Below are positions 34,668 to 46,440 of a DNA stretch of 64,000 bases, in pieces. Within the stretch, counting starts at the first letter, position 1. Each line of letters opens with the position of its first letter. The position numbers were made by a program, and so were the translations under genes. Under the pieces are notes generated by a model, which ran no database searches, was not told where the DNA came from, and worked only from the letters and a program-made list of their open reading frames with translations. The DNA lies in contig OX578145.1 of NCBI GenBank assembly GCA_951213105.1, forward strand, positions 6,065,191-6,129,190. The letters are read 5' to 3'. The stretch comes from Amaurobius ferox (taxonomy: Eukaryota > Arthropoda > Arachnida > Araneae > Amaurobiidae).

Positions 34668-36825
34668 GTAAGTGGACGTTCCCTCAGCTTCGCCTCACCC
34701 TCACGTCCCCTTCCTCTCGTCCTCAGTGTTGCCACCCAGAAGGTTCGAAAACACGCGAGACTGCTTGTGGTTTGGAAAGTGTCTTACTTTAAATTTGAAA
34801 AGATGAAACTATTTATTTTCACGTCAAGCGTTCTGGTTTCTTCCCATCCGGTGATTAAGAATGCCATCGAATAATACGTGGAAGAAAGGAAAATAATAAG
34901 GTTACAAAATCTATTCAATATTTAATTGTTATAGGACGTGACAAAGGAGCTCTCAGTACGCTTAATCTTTGACGTAAAAAGAAAACAACGAACTTACTTT
35001 GAAACTTTGTGGTGAAAAATAACTGAATAGCATTATCACGGCAGATACACTTTTCCTTCAAAAATGTTTCAAATGTAAATTGCAAATCCTTCCAAGATTT
35101 TAATGACAGCTGACAGACGGCGTGACATTCAATTAATTGATATTTTATGAGTTGTTTGACATCTTAAATGTATATCTTATTCGCCTCTGGGGTAATACTT
35201 CCATTTTGCAATTGTTAAATCTCTTATTTCGGAGCAGCATTTCTGTACTATTGCTTATATCGTGCTTCATTTTTGTTTTCCCATTTCTATCTTATTTGCC
35301 ACTTTCAGTTCAGCAAACATTCACATGCTTTTATCTGTGCATTGAGTGTTGCTGGTCTCAAGGAATATGTTGTACTTCCGGCAGATCAATAAGACTTCAA
35401 ATATTCATTTGTCAATACAAGGCATTGGAAATTTCTGTGCAGACAGTTACGAGCTGAGTCATCTGCGATCATAACAAACGTTGCCATCCACGATCATAAA
35501 TATGTTCCATTTGTTTCGAGGCAATGTTTACACAAATAGACTGCAGAAAACTGATTTTCAGTATCCTATTTTAGAGTTTCATTCAACGTTTTGTTTACCT
35601 TTTAAAACAACGAGTTCACAATAGTTGACAAAGATCTGACATTTTTGCAAAAACTCCGCGAACTCTCTGAACACATGCAAATCGCTTCTATTTTTTTTCC
35701 GCTTGCATCGAATTTTTGTACGGAAATTTCATCCAAAGACCACTGAAGATCAGTGATAGATATCTTCTTCTGCAGTTAAGTTTTTCGGTTGCTTCTGCTA
35801 TTTGAATGCTGGGATTTATGAATGTGGAGATTTATTTGATTCATATCACACATTTTGGATAACGCCTAGATTTTGTTTCTGCAACAAGATAGCGAGATGG
35901 ACGTATGGCGTTTCAGCTAGTGCTTTTACGATCAAAATAATTTTATACACGAATGATCATCATGAGTCTGTTTTTATTTTCCTACGCTATTTTAGATATT
36001 CAAATAGAATGTAAATTGCTTTTTAAAGTAAAAATAAAGTGAAAAATGAAGAATTATAATGCATACTTGCAAAAATGAGATTCTTAACTTTCAGAAAATG
36101 ACTGGTCTTACTGGAAGCCAATCTAAATGGAAAATTAAAATAATCTATTCTGCAGTCGCTTCCTGTACTGGGGGCCTTTTTTCAAATGACGTTTATTTCA
36201 GTCATTTGTTTTTTTAATCCTAAAGTATGTGAATTGTGTATAATCCTAACAAATGGCACACTAGTCTATGAGAAAATGGATCCATAAAAAGTGACATGCC
36301 GTCGATTTTTCAATGAGACAGAAGAGGGCATCCACCGAGACTGGCATGGCAACACTGCTCGTCCTGCTTACATCAGTGTCATCCCCTGTTATTGTGTCTG
36401 TGTTTCTTGCTCGATTTCATGTGTCACTGAATGCGACCCTGCTCGAAATGCAAGCGAGAAGCAGGGAAGTCGAGTCATGGTCAAAATGTTTGTGAGACTT
36501 CTCTTAAATTGTTTTTTGACTAATTAGTATATCCTAGCTGCTGTATCTCGAGTAATTTTGAATTTTCACTTTAGTGTCCTCTGCGTATACTTTTAAAGTG
36601 CTTTAATCTTGACCATTTTATCGAATTATAATGAAGCAGATTGAGATAATGATCCCTTAATCCCCACGATACGCTCTCAACGTGGCTTGGGGATGTTAAT
36701 GCAGGCTAAATACATTTTGTATTATTTCTGATGTCTTCGCGTTTCGGTATTGGGTGATTTCAAGGGCTATACATATTATGAGCCTCTGCCTAATAAGTAG
36801 AGTGTTCTCTCCTCTTCCAGGTTGA
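34668..36825. other. Intron, nothing recognised
   Basis: There are short frames on both strands without motifs. No transposase, tRNA-like or repeat match is recognised. Composition is AT-rich with a GC-richer patch at 36290-36480. Confidence 0.5.
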
Positions 36826-36982
36826 GCTGTGGGAGCGCAAATCTCCGATGGTGGGGGGATAGGTTCGAACTCGGAACATTTAGGTTGCTGATCCCGGGCT
36901 ATACCATCAGCCCCAAATGAATGAACCTTTCCTAGTTGACTACGACTGACGTCACGACGCAGCACGACGAGGTACGACACGC
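36826..36982 (-). mobile_element. SINE (second family) and relic of 359-bp unit
   Basis: 36826-36915 read on the minus strand contains GATGGTATAGCCCGGGATCAG, GAGTTCGAACC and a CCACCATCGG block, matching the SINE at 33345. Directly after it, 36916-36982 (CCTTTCCTAGTTGACTACGA ... CGACACGCCT) is a diverged version of the GC-rich end of the 359-bp unit near the gypsy element. Confidence 0.65.
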
Positions 36983-37096
36983 CTACTGGCTATTTCAGCT
37001 CACCGACTGAGTTTCAGCTTGGGGATGAGGTGAAGGGTTTTCCGGTTGTCCCTTCTCTTCACTGCAATTCGGCCGAGCTTCTCGCCAGGAAGGAGA

Positions 37097-37262
37097 GGAT
37101 GTGCGAGCAACATTGCATCACTCACTGCTACGAAAGACATCGCCCGTTATTCCCTATGCCTAGGAGAATTCTTTCAGGTCTGATGGCATAACGTGGGATC
37201 AGCAATCTAAAGGTTCCGAATTCGAACCTATCCCCTACCATCGGGGATCTGCGCCTCCCCAG
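37097..37262 (+). mobile_element. tRNA-like SINE, second family, second + copy
   Basis: GCATCACTCACTGCTACGAAA, then GATGGCATAACGTGGGATCAG, AATTCGAACC and CTACCATCGGGGATC. It is clearly the same family as 33345-33505, with an internal insertion of about 20 nt. Confidence 0.75.
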
Positions 37263-37417
37263 AGCTATATCTATAAAAAATCGTTTAGTATTAGATATTA
37301 TCAATTAGAAAAACCATGGCTATAACCAGGAATGGATGACTCAATTGACCAAGGTGGACTCGGGTCCTAGGACCTTAGTGATTTTCAAGCCGCAATCGGG
37401 GAATTTATTTTACAAGA

Positions 37418-37751
37418 GATTAATTTAAATAGTTGATTCATTTATACCATAAGCAAAAGATTAACCTGTTAATTTAAATAGTTGATTCATTTATACCATA
37501 AGCAAAAGATTAACCTGTTAATTTAAATAGTTGATTCATTTATACCATAAGCAAAAGATTAACCTGTTAATTTAAATAGTTGATTCATTTATACCATAAG
37601 CAAAAGATTAACCTGTTAATTTAAATAGTTGATTCATTTATACCATAAGCAAAAGATTAACCTGTTAATTTAAATAGTTGATTCATTTATACCATAAGCA
37701 AAAGATTAACCTGTTAATTTAAATAGTTGATTCATTTATACCATAAGCAAA
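37418..37751 (+). repeat. 49-bp minisatellite, ~6.8 copies
   Basis: The word AATTTAAATAGTTGATTCAT recurs at 37422, 37471, 37520, 37569, 37618, 37667 and 37716, so the period is 49. Units are virtually identical, indicating recent expansion. Confidence 0.97.
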
Positions 37752-38385
37752 AAGTTCGATAACATTGTTTAGAATTGTCTGAAATGTCGATGTGCAGCGA
37801 ATGGGTCAACTCCCCCATGTCAAAAATCCTCTATTTCTAAAAATAAGTCATATGTGCTCTACTCCCTTTATAAGTCCGTATAGATCAAGTCGGGTCTGAT
37901 TTCCTCTCGGTAGAGATTGATTTCGACTGTGTTAGTGGGTGCGAAATGGTCTAGTTGTGCAGCTTAGACTCACTGGAAATGTTGCCTCCATACATATTCC
38001 CGTGTCACTTATAGTGTTTGTTGTGTGGCCAGCGTAGCAGCCACAGCAGACCGATGTCTGCCATACAGACATCAGTCCTCAGTATAGTATAATGCTTTTA
38101 AAGATGTTTTTTTATGTAATTTGATAAAGGCTTTAACTTTTGTGACATCAAGTTAAAATTTGCATTTAATCGTTACCTGTATTATTAGACTAAAGTTAAA
38201 AATATCTTATATAATCCAATAATAAATGTGGTAAGCAGATTTGGAGATGGTAAAAAATGCAGTGTAAGGTTCAGTGGATCCACAAGACATTGACGACGTC
38301 AGTATGTCATATCGTCCTGACGCCAAGATTCAGGATCTATGTTGAATGTACAGCCGCGGAAAAAAAAAAGCCCCACCCTCTGTTA
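37752..38385. other. Intron, nothing recognised
   Basis: A small inverted motif (GATGTCTGCCATACAGACATC, 38053-38073) is the only structure noticed. Confidence 0.5.
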
Positions 38386-38546
38386 ATCGAGCATCGTTCA
38401 TCGTAGAGAAAATTGAATGATACCATTCGATTAGGTGTAACATCCTCTACAAATTAATGTGCGTAAAATTTGCATGAGGGGCCGTCTTCATATCTAAACG
38501 CGCACAAACATTGAAATTTTAAATGGCAACACCCAAGTTTGACAAC
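38386..38546 (+). repeat. Dispersed element fragment, inverted pair with 44490-44645
   Basis: Text from CGAGCATCGTTCATCGTAG to ATGGCAACACCCAAG is the reverse complement of 44490-44645 at roughly 93-95% by eye. It is preceded by an A run. The family is unknown. Confidence 0.8.
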
Positions 38547-39142
38547 ATAGTTCGAAAATAGAGAAAAATTCAACCTGTGATACCAAATTTCAAGTCATTT
38601 GGGTGAAGCGTTTCTGATTTGTGAGTATGTAAAGTTTTGAGCTACTAATGTTAAAATAGTTTCTTCCATTCATATCTTCTGTAATATTTATCTGCTCACG
38701 CTGATTATTTATATGACGTTACTACTAAACAACCCAAACACATTTAAGTGATTTTTATTTTTGTAGAATAAATTGTTTGTATGAAATATTAATTATGAAA
38801 TCAATAATCGAAAAAATATGAATACAAACCTGGACACGTTTTGATAAAAATCGATTCACAAAGAGTTTCTATATGTTTATATAAAATTCCAGGTGTTTCC
38901 TCCCACTAATTCTTTCAAAATGTTTAAATATTCAGGATTACGATGACTTTAGGGGTCGTATACTAGTTTAAAAATGACTAATTTGAAAAAGTTATATTAA
39001 TTGTAAGTTAATCTTTATTTAAGAAAACGGCATTTATTTTTACCCAGTTTTAATAAAAACTTTGTATATAAACAGTGTTGTATAGATGCAACCTAATCAA
39101 CGTAATTCTGCTACTGTATTGAAGGGTGCAAACTTGTATTGT
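38547..39142. other. Intron between repeat fragment and hAT
   Basis: AT-rich and unremarkable. It ends in the target site tgtattgt (39135-39142). Confidence 0.55.
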
Positions 39143-42100
39143 CAGGGCCGATCCTAGCAGGTGTGCAGCGCGTGCACCGCACGCGGGCGGCCAAAACAAG
39201 GGGCGGCCGCAGGCCGCATATAGTTCTATCAATCAAGCAAAATTTTTTAAAACGTATAATAAGTCGAATAAATATGCTGAATTTTAAATAGTTATTGAAA
39301 AATCAAAATAAGTCCCGTAGTTTAAGAAAAATAGAATGTTAGTGCACAGTGTGTTGGTCCATTGTCCATTAATGTCTACTCTTTACACATTTCTTTCATT
39401 TGATAGCAAAATTCGTGGCAGAGCCGGCAATACGGCATAGAAAAGGATACCAAATTTTAAACTTCTATCAAAACAAATAACCAAGGGGCATATTTTTGAG
39501 ACGCCTAAGGATGTTTCGTTCCACTGTGCGGCAGCTTATTTATGTATACCACGGTCGGCACGCGGCTCGCAGATCAATGGTCAAAAGAAACTTTATTTTA
39601 GCGGTCTCCTTTGTAGATTAGAACTGAATTATTTCGGCAAAGTTAACCCTTTCGCGAAGGCGGCATTCCGGAACTGCGGCGGCCCAAAGAACGGAGCGCT
39701 TCTTTTTCGAACTGTTCCCAGGAGACGGCAATTTTATTGCGCTAAACCTAACTCTCGAAAAAAATTCACTAAAAATCACCCGTTCAACACATCATTCTAC
39801 TATTTTCAGGAATAAAGGAAATTCTTATTTTTTATTTGATGTATATTTTTCTTTCAAATTTTCTTTTATCAAAATATTAAAAATTTTAGCGTATTAAAAA
39901 TAATATCTTACCTTGAATAAAATAGTTATCAGTTAATCAGGAGTGTATATAGATTTAAATCAGTTATCAGGAGTGTATACAGATTTAAATTTTGAAACTA
40001 ATGCATCTAAAACGCGTTTCAATTTGTCTAGTTTTTGGGCATTACAAGAGTAAAATGAAGGTAACGTAATGTTCTTGGCTTAACAATGTTCTTGGCCTAC
40101 ATTTTAACGAAAAAAATATTGATTTATTGGTAGAACATGGTCCCTAACAAGTAGTAAATTTTAAATTTCCGGTCGATGAGAGAGGCAGAAAATTTAGCTG
40201 TTCATATTATAACAAAACTTTAGTGAACGGGGAGAAAATAAATCGCGCGTGGCTCTGATATTCCATAAAACTAAATCGTATGTTTTGTTTTGCATGTAAA
40301 TTGTTTGGTAAAGATAGTTCAACACAACTTGTAAGTACTGACTTTTCTGATTGTCGTCATTGTTTGGATTACCTTAATAAGCATGAAAATACTCTAAAAC
40401 AAACTCTATAAGATCGTGGTGCGAAATAAAGACGAGGCTGGAAAAAAATTGTACTATTGACGCGGAACAACAAAATGTTTACAATCGAGAGAAAAAGCGA
40501 TGACCCGCCATCATTGAAAGAATGATTGCTGTAGTACAATTTTTAGCCAGTCAAAATTTGGCATTCAGAGGAACTAGTACGAAGTTGTATCATAGACATA
40601 ATGGTAATTTTTTAAAGGCAGTGGAGATGTCGGCCAAATTTGATCCAGTTATTTCAGAACACCTTAATAATGTCAGTAAATACAAAGATAACAAAACACG
40701 TATTCCACACTACGTACGGCAGTATTTTCAAAATGAAATAATTAATATTTTAGCCGAATCTATTCGTAATGAGATAACACGCATTGTCAAAAAAGCCAAA
40801 TATTACACTATAATTCTCGACTCTACACCAGATATTAGCCACACAGAACAAATAATGTTTGTAATTAGATGTGTGAACACTACTGATGGTAAGATAGATA
40901 TTTTAGAATTTTTTGTAGGATTTTTTCCAATAACTAATACCACTGAAGAAGGTCTGTGCAATTTTCTATTAGAGAAGTTATTACCTAGTCTGCAGTTCGA
41001 AGTTAAAGATATACGGGGTCAGGGCTACGACAATGGATCGAACATGAAGGGGAAAAATAGAGGGCTTCAGAAACGGATTATCGATATCAATCCTAGAGCA
41101 TTATACGTGCCGTGTGCGGCTCATACATTAAATGTCGTCGTTAATGACGCTGACAGCTCCAGTGGTGAAATTTCTGTGTTTTTTTGATATGGTACAAGAG
41201 GTATATAATTACTTTTCTGCGTCCCCATATCGATGGGATTTACTAAAAAAACACGTGCAAAGTCTAACTTTAAAACCATTAAGTGAAACAAGGTGAGAAA
41301 GTCGTATCAACGCTATTAGACCTCTAAAACAAGACCTAAAAAACATTATTACCGCTTTAAATGCCTTAATTGAAGATACCACCAGAGACACGAAAACAAA
41401 AATGGGTGCTGAATCAATAATTAAAAGTCTCGAAACATTTAAATTTTTGTGTTCAATTTTAATTTGGCATGATTTATTATCAAGAATTGATGTATTGAGT
41501 AAAATGCTTCAAAATCTTAAATTAAACATCGCGGAATGCATTGAAGGCTTAGATAATCTTAAAAAATATTTAGTTTCCCAAAGATCTGACGATAATTTTA
41601 AAATATTTGTCGATTCAGCAACAACACTTGCTAGAGATTTAGGTATTGATCCCGAATTTCCCATGTCGAAGCTCAGGAAAAAGGTCCGTTTATTTGATTA
41701 CGAGGGCAGTGATGAACCAGTTTCAAATTCCTTCCAGCAATTCAAGACTGCTTTCTATTTTGCAATTCTTGATCACGCGATCTCTTCGGTAAATGAAAGA
41801 TTTACCTTATTATCTGAGTGCCATTCAATATTCTGCTTTCTGTATGAGTTTCACAACATTTCTAATGATGATCTCACGAAAGCCTGCATGGACTTAGATA
41901 TTAAGTTACAGGTACAGGAGGAAGGAAGAATTGTGAAAGATATAGACGGTATACAACTCTTTAATGAAATAACTTCATTCAAAGATATTTTTCCAGGTAA
42001 AAATCAGCCAATTGAGATATTAGAAATTATAGTCAAAAATGATCTCATTCCCTGTTTTCCAAATTTTGCTCTAGCAATAAGAATTTTTTTAACCTTACCT

Positions 42101-42711
42101 GTTTCTGTGGCTTCAGGTGAAAGAAGTTTCAATAAATTAAAAATTATTAAAAATTACTTGAGAAATAATATGACACAAGAAAGGCTTTCAGATTTGGGCA
42201 TCATCTCTATTGAATCCAAAATCTCTGAAAAAATTGATTTCACCGAAATTATTGACAATTTTGCTTCTCAGAAAGCCAAAAAAGTTATTTTATAGTTAAT
42301 TATTAGGTAGTCTTTGTAGAAGGACTGATTTATATACTTTTCGTTTCACGAGATTTATGCTTTAGTACTTTTTTTTATTAGATTATATTTTCTGAGTAAA
42401 TACTGTTGTTCTGCATTTCTAATTATAAAATGTCTATTTTTATTTCAAAGGTAATATTTTTGTTTGTTTATTATTTTGTTAAAGTATTTTGTCGCTATTA
42501 TAACCTATTAGCTGGCCAAAAAATAAAGTTTTGCACTTCAAATTTTATTTGCATTTTTATTAATGTTTTACTTTTTACTCTTATACAGGTAGATGAATTT
42601 ATAACGTCAACGTTAAGTATTAGTCAAAATATGAAAAATTCTCTAGAGGGGCGGCACATTAGGTCTTTGCACGCGGGCGGCCGACACCCTAGGATCGGCC
42701 CTGTGTATTGT
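39135..42711 (+). mobile_element. Near-complete hAT transposon
   Basis: The element spans 39143-42703 (3.56 kb). Its ends are exact inverted repeats (cagggccgatcctag and its complement at 42689-42703). The 8-bp target duplication tgtattgt is exact at 39135-39142 and 42704-42711. Subterminal GCGGGCGGCC motifs occur at both ends. A 24-bp duplication (CAGGAGTGTATA...) lies at 39938-39985. The transposase on the + strand is only lightly damaged, so the insertion looks recent. Confidence 0.95.
40133..42295 (+). pseudogene. hAT transposase (ZMYM/TTF zinc-finger type)
   Basis: Order of recognisable parts: a TTF-type zinc finger (MFCFACKLFGK near 40280), an RNase H-like core around 40522-41160 (YYTIILDSTPDISHTEQIMF; GQGYDNGSNMKGK; CAAHTLNVVV), and the C-terminal hAT dimerisation region (LPVSVASGERSFNKLKIIK, near 42093-42150). 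Breaks: stops in the N-terminal part including TGA near 40500, one extra T in the run 41179-41185, and a TGA at 41294-41296 where a Trp is expected after ETR. The remaining two frames (221 and 297 codons) are open. It is similar to zinc-finger MYM-type-protein-1-like transposases. Confidence 0.9.
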
Positions 42712-43449
42712 TATAAATGGAATCTACTTATGTTACTGCCGATTAATAGTTCCCGAGCTACTGCGAGTTGAAATCGCCCACAAAATGTAATAATTTATAA
42801 TAAAAAATATTTATATAAAACAATAAATTATAAAATGATGTGATACTAAACACCAACAAGACGTGATTGATAATGACGGATTGATACTTTTAAATTCGTC
42901 ACCAAGTTCCAACGGAGTTGTTTTGTCGCGTCTGTAGATATCTGTAGATATTTGTTAGTCTCATAAATTGATTTTGAAACAGCATTATTAAACGACATTT
43001 GAAAATAAACATTTCATTCTTCTTTATTTCTTCTTCCTTTTATTAGCCCTGGCACGAATGCCCCATTAGTTTTTAGCAACGTACCCAATACGACTTTTTA
43101 CCCCTAATAATCGTGCCCTATTTGAGGCTCACATAATCCTACCCATTACAGGCCAACTGCCTTAGTAACACATACACACAAGACAACACCACACACATCC
43201 ATGAAAATGCTCACCCTCTCATGCAGGAATCGAACCTGCGACCCTTTGGCTGTGAGGTAAGTCATAATGCTGAATGTCAAGAGGATGGTTCAATAACTTA
43301 CAACAGCGCTGTGGTCAATCCACGAAACATCGCCCTTCCAATTGCGCTTTTCAGTATGGAGCTAGCTGATTGTTGCGAGGTAGATCACCTCACGTTCGAT
43401 TTGAACGCTAAAATACTGAAAATGTTCCAGGAACATTAAGATATTGCCG
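42712..43449. other. Intron with a possible tRNA-like SINE
   Basis: Around 43220-43245 the minus strand reads GCAGGTTCGATTCCTGC, a good B box. The A box upstream is weak and I found no target duplication or second copy. The rest is AT-rich with no recognised feature. Confidence 0.35.
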
Positions 43450-44350
43450 TGTGAGATCGCAAGTGGTTTAAAACTGAAAATTAAGAAGTAATTAATAAGA
43501 TTGGAAATGAGGACACGGATTAGATTTTATGAATAAGAAAAAAACAAGTTTATTTACAAAATTAACATTTAAAAATAAAAACATGAAGAAGTTTTGCTCA
43601 AAACACATGAGCTTGAAAGTTACTCCCTTAAAGTACGAAGACATAGCAAAGTATCAAAAACATCATAAAACCTCTTAAAATTAATTCTATTTGAAAAAAA
43701 ATCCCAAATACATCATAAATCTCTGACGTGTCGAAGAAAACATTAATTTCCTTAAGAAGCAATAATTGAGAGAGGAGAAATTCAAGATCTAAGTAAATGC
43801 ATGAAAGCCAATAGGCCTACCTTCGGCTCTGGGTCCGGCAAGGGCTCGGCTGCGATGACATCTTGGAGTTCGGAAGGAGCATCCTTTTGCTCCGTCAACT
43901 ATAACACAACTTCACTCATTCAGCTCACAAGAGGCACTCTCGATCCCTTTTTTCTGACAAAAACTCTCTCCAAAAACTTGTAATTTGAAGTCTCCTCCCT
44001 CTCAAATATTATTTGCTGACAGGACTTAAGCCCCCATTTATATTACTGGTGGACACTTGGCTTCCACTCTCAGTGGCCAGTCCATGACAGCAGGGCTTGC
44101 CCACTAGCCCCTGAATTATCGCTTGTAGGTGGCCAGGAGTCCCAGCTCCCGTGCGAACCTCTGGGCTTAATTGCGCCCCCAACGACCGCTTTCCCCCCGT
44201 TCTGTCTTCCTCTTGTGTAAGACCACCCAGGCAGCTCCACTGACCCTCTCCTTTGCAGGTGGCCAGAGGGGGACCCTATACATATTTGTACCAGGGCTAG
44301 GGACCGTCCTTTGCAGGTCGCCTTCTTCTCCAAAATTTCACAATGTCACA
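43450..44350 (-). repeat. Solo LTR-like sequence
   Basis: On the minus strand it begins TGTGACATTGTG and ends GCGATCTCACA. It contains a TATA box (TATAAAT, 44042-44036) and, about 480 nt later, a polyadenylation signal AATAAA (43554-43549) in the right order. There is no gag, pol or primer site on either side. A 5-bp target duplication is not evident, so the exact ends are tentative. Confidence 0.6.
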
Positions 44351-44489
44351 TATTTTGGAAATCACCATGTGACACTGATCCCCGAAAATTGCACATTCCG
44401 GAATATTGAATATCTTCGGATATAAAGATAGAAACGTCGTGAAAATTTGAATTTGGACTCATTTGGGGGTCTAGAACTTGATTGACGTC

Positions 44490-44645
44490 AAAATTGGGTG
44501 TTGCCATTTAAAATTTCAAAGTTTGTGAGCGTTTAGATATGAAGACGGCCCCTTATGCAAATTTTACGCACATTAATTTGTAGAGGATGTTATTCCTAAT
44601 CGAATGGTATCATTCAATTTTCTCTACGACGAACGATGCTCGATG
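44490..44645 (-). repeat. Dispersed element fragment near exon acceptor
   Basis: This is the inverted partner of 38386-38546. It ends only about 65 nt upstream of the Ig1 exon acceptor, so the branch-point/polypyrimidine region lies directly next to repeat sequence. Confidence 0.8.
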
Positions 44646-44709
44646 AACAGAAGGTGGCGGGTATTGTGTTGTGCTGCTTCTCTTCATGATGTGTATCCTT
44701 CTTGCACAG

Positions 44710-44876
44710 GCGTTTCAGTGGTGTCGCTGGATAAAGCGCTCGAAGTGAACCATGTGACTGCGAGGGTTGGCGACAATGTGGAGATCAAGTGCGATGTGAG
44801 GGGTACACCCCCACCTCCGATCGTCTGGCGGCGGAACGATATGGACCTCTCCGTCCTCAACGACCAGGAAATAAAG
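44710..44876 (+). CDS. FSTL5: FSTL5-like exon: Ig domain 1, first half
   Basis: The acceptor is cttcttgcacag and the donor is gtgagc; phase 1 in, phase 0 out. It encodes the start of the first Ig domain: VSVVSLDKALEVNHVTARVG, the B-strand cysteine in VEIKCDVRG, a PPPPIVWRR segment with the core Trp, and ends LNDQEIK. The second cysteine is in the following exon, so the Ig fold is split by an intron. Confidence 0.95.
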
Positions 44877-45199
44877 GTGAGCCTTTGCATGGTACCTCTT
44901 CTGACTCTTGTCTACTTTGACTCATGTTCTGTGTACTCAATATTTGTTATAAAATTTTACAGTTCTCTCAACTGCTAGGAATTTACACATGGTTCAAAAT
45001 CTAAACTTTTTTGTGGCTGATTGGATTTCGAATCATTTCAAGAGATAAATGGACTATGAATCTTTTTCGCGAAAGCTAACATTCGAGTCTTGTTCGCTCA
45101 AAATTTCCGAATATTAAAACATTTCTCTAATCAAGAATCAGTTCCCATTCTCAGAGACCTACCTGTACTCCGGTGTGTGATCCTCTTTCTTCGTTGCAG

Positions 45200-45326
45200 G
45201 TGTCGCAGGTGTTCGTCGACGGCTCTCTCTACCTGACCAACGTGCAGCTGGTGCATGCTGGGAACTACACGTGCCACGCACAGCGTAACAAGGATGTCAC
45301 GCAGACGCACGTCCTACACGTGCAAA
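45200..45326 (+). CDS. FSTL5: FSTL5-like exon: Ig domain 1, second half
   Basis: The acceptor is tcttcgttgcag and the donor is gtgagt; phase 0 in, phase 1 out. It encodes VSQVFVDGSLYLTNVQLVHA, then GNYTCHAQRN with the F-strand cysteine, and THVLHVQ. NYT is a potential N-glycosylation site. Together with the previous exon it forms one 98-codon, phase 1-1 Ig unit. Confidence 0.95.
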
Positions 45327-45354
45327 GTGAGTCTAGAAGCAGTGTTTTACATGA

Positions 45355-46440
45355 GGTGTAGTGGCTCAGCCAGACATTTTTTCTGGAGGGGGGGGTCCAA
45401 ATATTCTAATCTTAAGAATAAATGTGTTTTTAAAAGCTAAATGAGGAAAGATTTTTGTTTTAAAATTTACATCATATTACATGGGTTCACGAAATGAAAT
45501 GATTTCATAACTCTTTCTGTATCTAAGATTAAAAACAATTAAATTACCCTATCGTTGTAGTTCATGTTTTTTACTAATAAAGGTAAATAAAGTAATAATA
45601 ACAGATATAATAAATGTAGGCATTTTCTACAGTACAATATTATTGATTGCTATTTTATTTTAATCTTAAATTTATTTTCCTTGGTTTTTCTGAAAGGTTA
45701 TTTAAAAGCTCCTTTTCAGTTACATGTATATCATTATGTATATACATTCTTTCTTCAGAAATGGAATTTCTTTCAAAGTTTAAGAGTTAAAAATGAACGC
45801 TCGTTACTACATATAGTCACAGATCATGTGGCCAGAATAGTTAGAAGCTGCTGAACAGTCGGAAAAAGATTTTCATTACAAAGAGCAAGAACATCTATGG
45901 CACACTGGGATTTTTTCTTAGTACAGAAATTACTATTTTCTTAGTAAGAAAATAGCAATTGTTTCATAGTGTAACCTCACCTTCAATATTGGATGGCAGA
46001 GAATAAAATTCTGCTAATTTAGCAATATTATCAGCCATTCCATCTTTAGCGTTATGATCTGACTGACTGGCCAGCAACTGAAATGGATTTAATCTGTTTT
46101 TATTGGCTGAAGATTTTGCGTCTAACGAATGGATGAATTCAATCCAAAAAGGACTGACAATTGCTCTTCCAAAGTGAGGCGCTTCATTATCTGCTGGAAT
46201 ATTATTTCTCATTGTCTGTCGAATGGCAGCGCGAGGCTTGGAGATGACACTATCTCAGTCTCCGCAGACATTTACAACAGTTTCATGCATTTTCAGAAAT
46301 ATTTCCACGGCTTCGTCTCTCATTTCTTGCAATGCATTTTTTAGGTTCATCACAGATTGCACTGCAGGGCTCAAATCTAAACGGATTGTCTGCAACTACT
46401 TGCTTAGCGGCTACTTGTCAGTTTGAATACGGAATCAAGG
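45355..46440 (-). mobile_element. hAT relic (P52rIPK-like), partial
   Basis: The minus-strand frame 46212-45964 and its extension to about 46340 contain AIRQTMRNNIPAD, FGRAIVSPFWIEFIHSLDA and RLNPFQLL. This is the pattern of the central region of hAT transposases related to THAP12/P52rIPK. One in-frame stop is seen upstream (near 46250). The sequence TAGTGGCTCAGCCAGACATT at 45359 looks like a hAT terminal repeat, starting about 30 nt after the exon donor. The other end is not found. Confidence 0.6.

Noticed and set aside
35137..35457. 106-codon hydrophobic open frame
   Set aside because: AT-rich intron; hydrophobicity follows from T-rich codons, and no homologous pattern is recognised.
37418..37751. 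Regular 49-bp repeats as a CRISPR array
   Set aside because: Units are contiguous with no variable spacers, and the genome is eukaryotic.
43221..43260. tRNA gene on the minus strand (GGTTCGATTCC)
   Set aside because: Only the B-box side is convincing; acceptor stem and A box are poor, so at most a SINE head.
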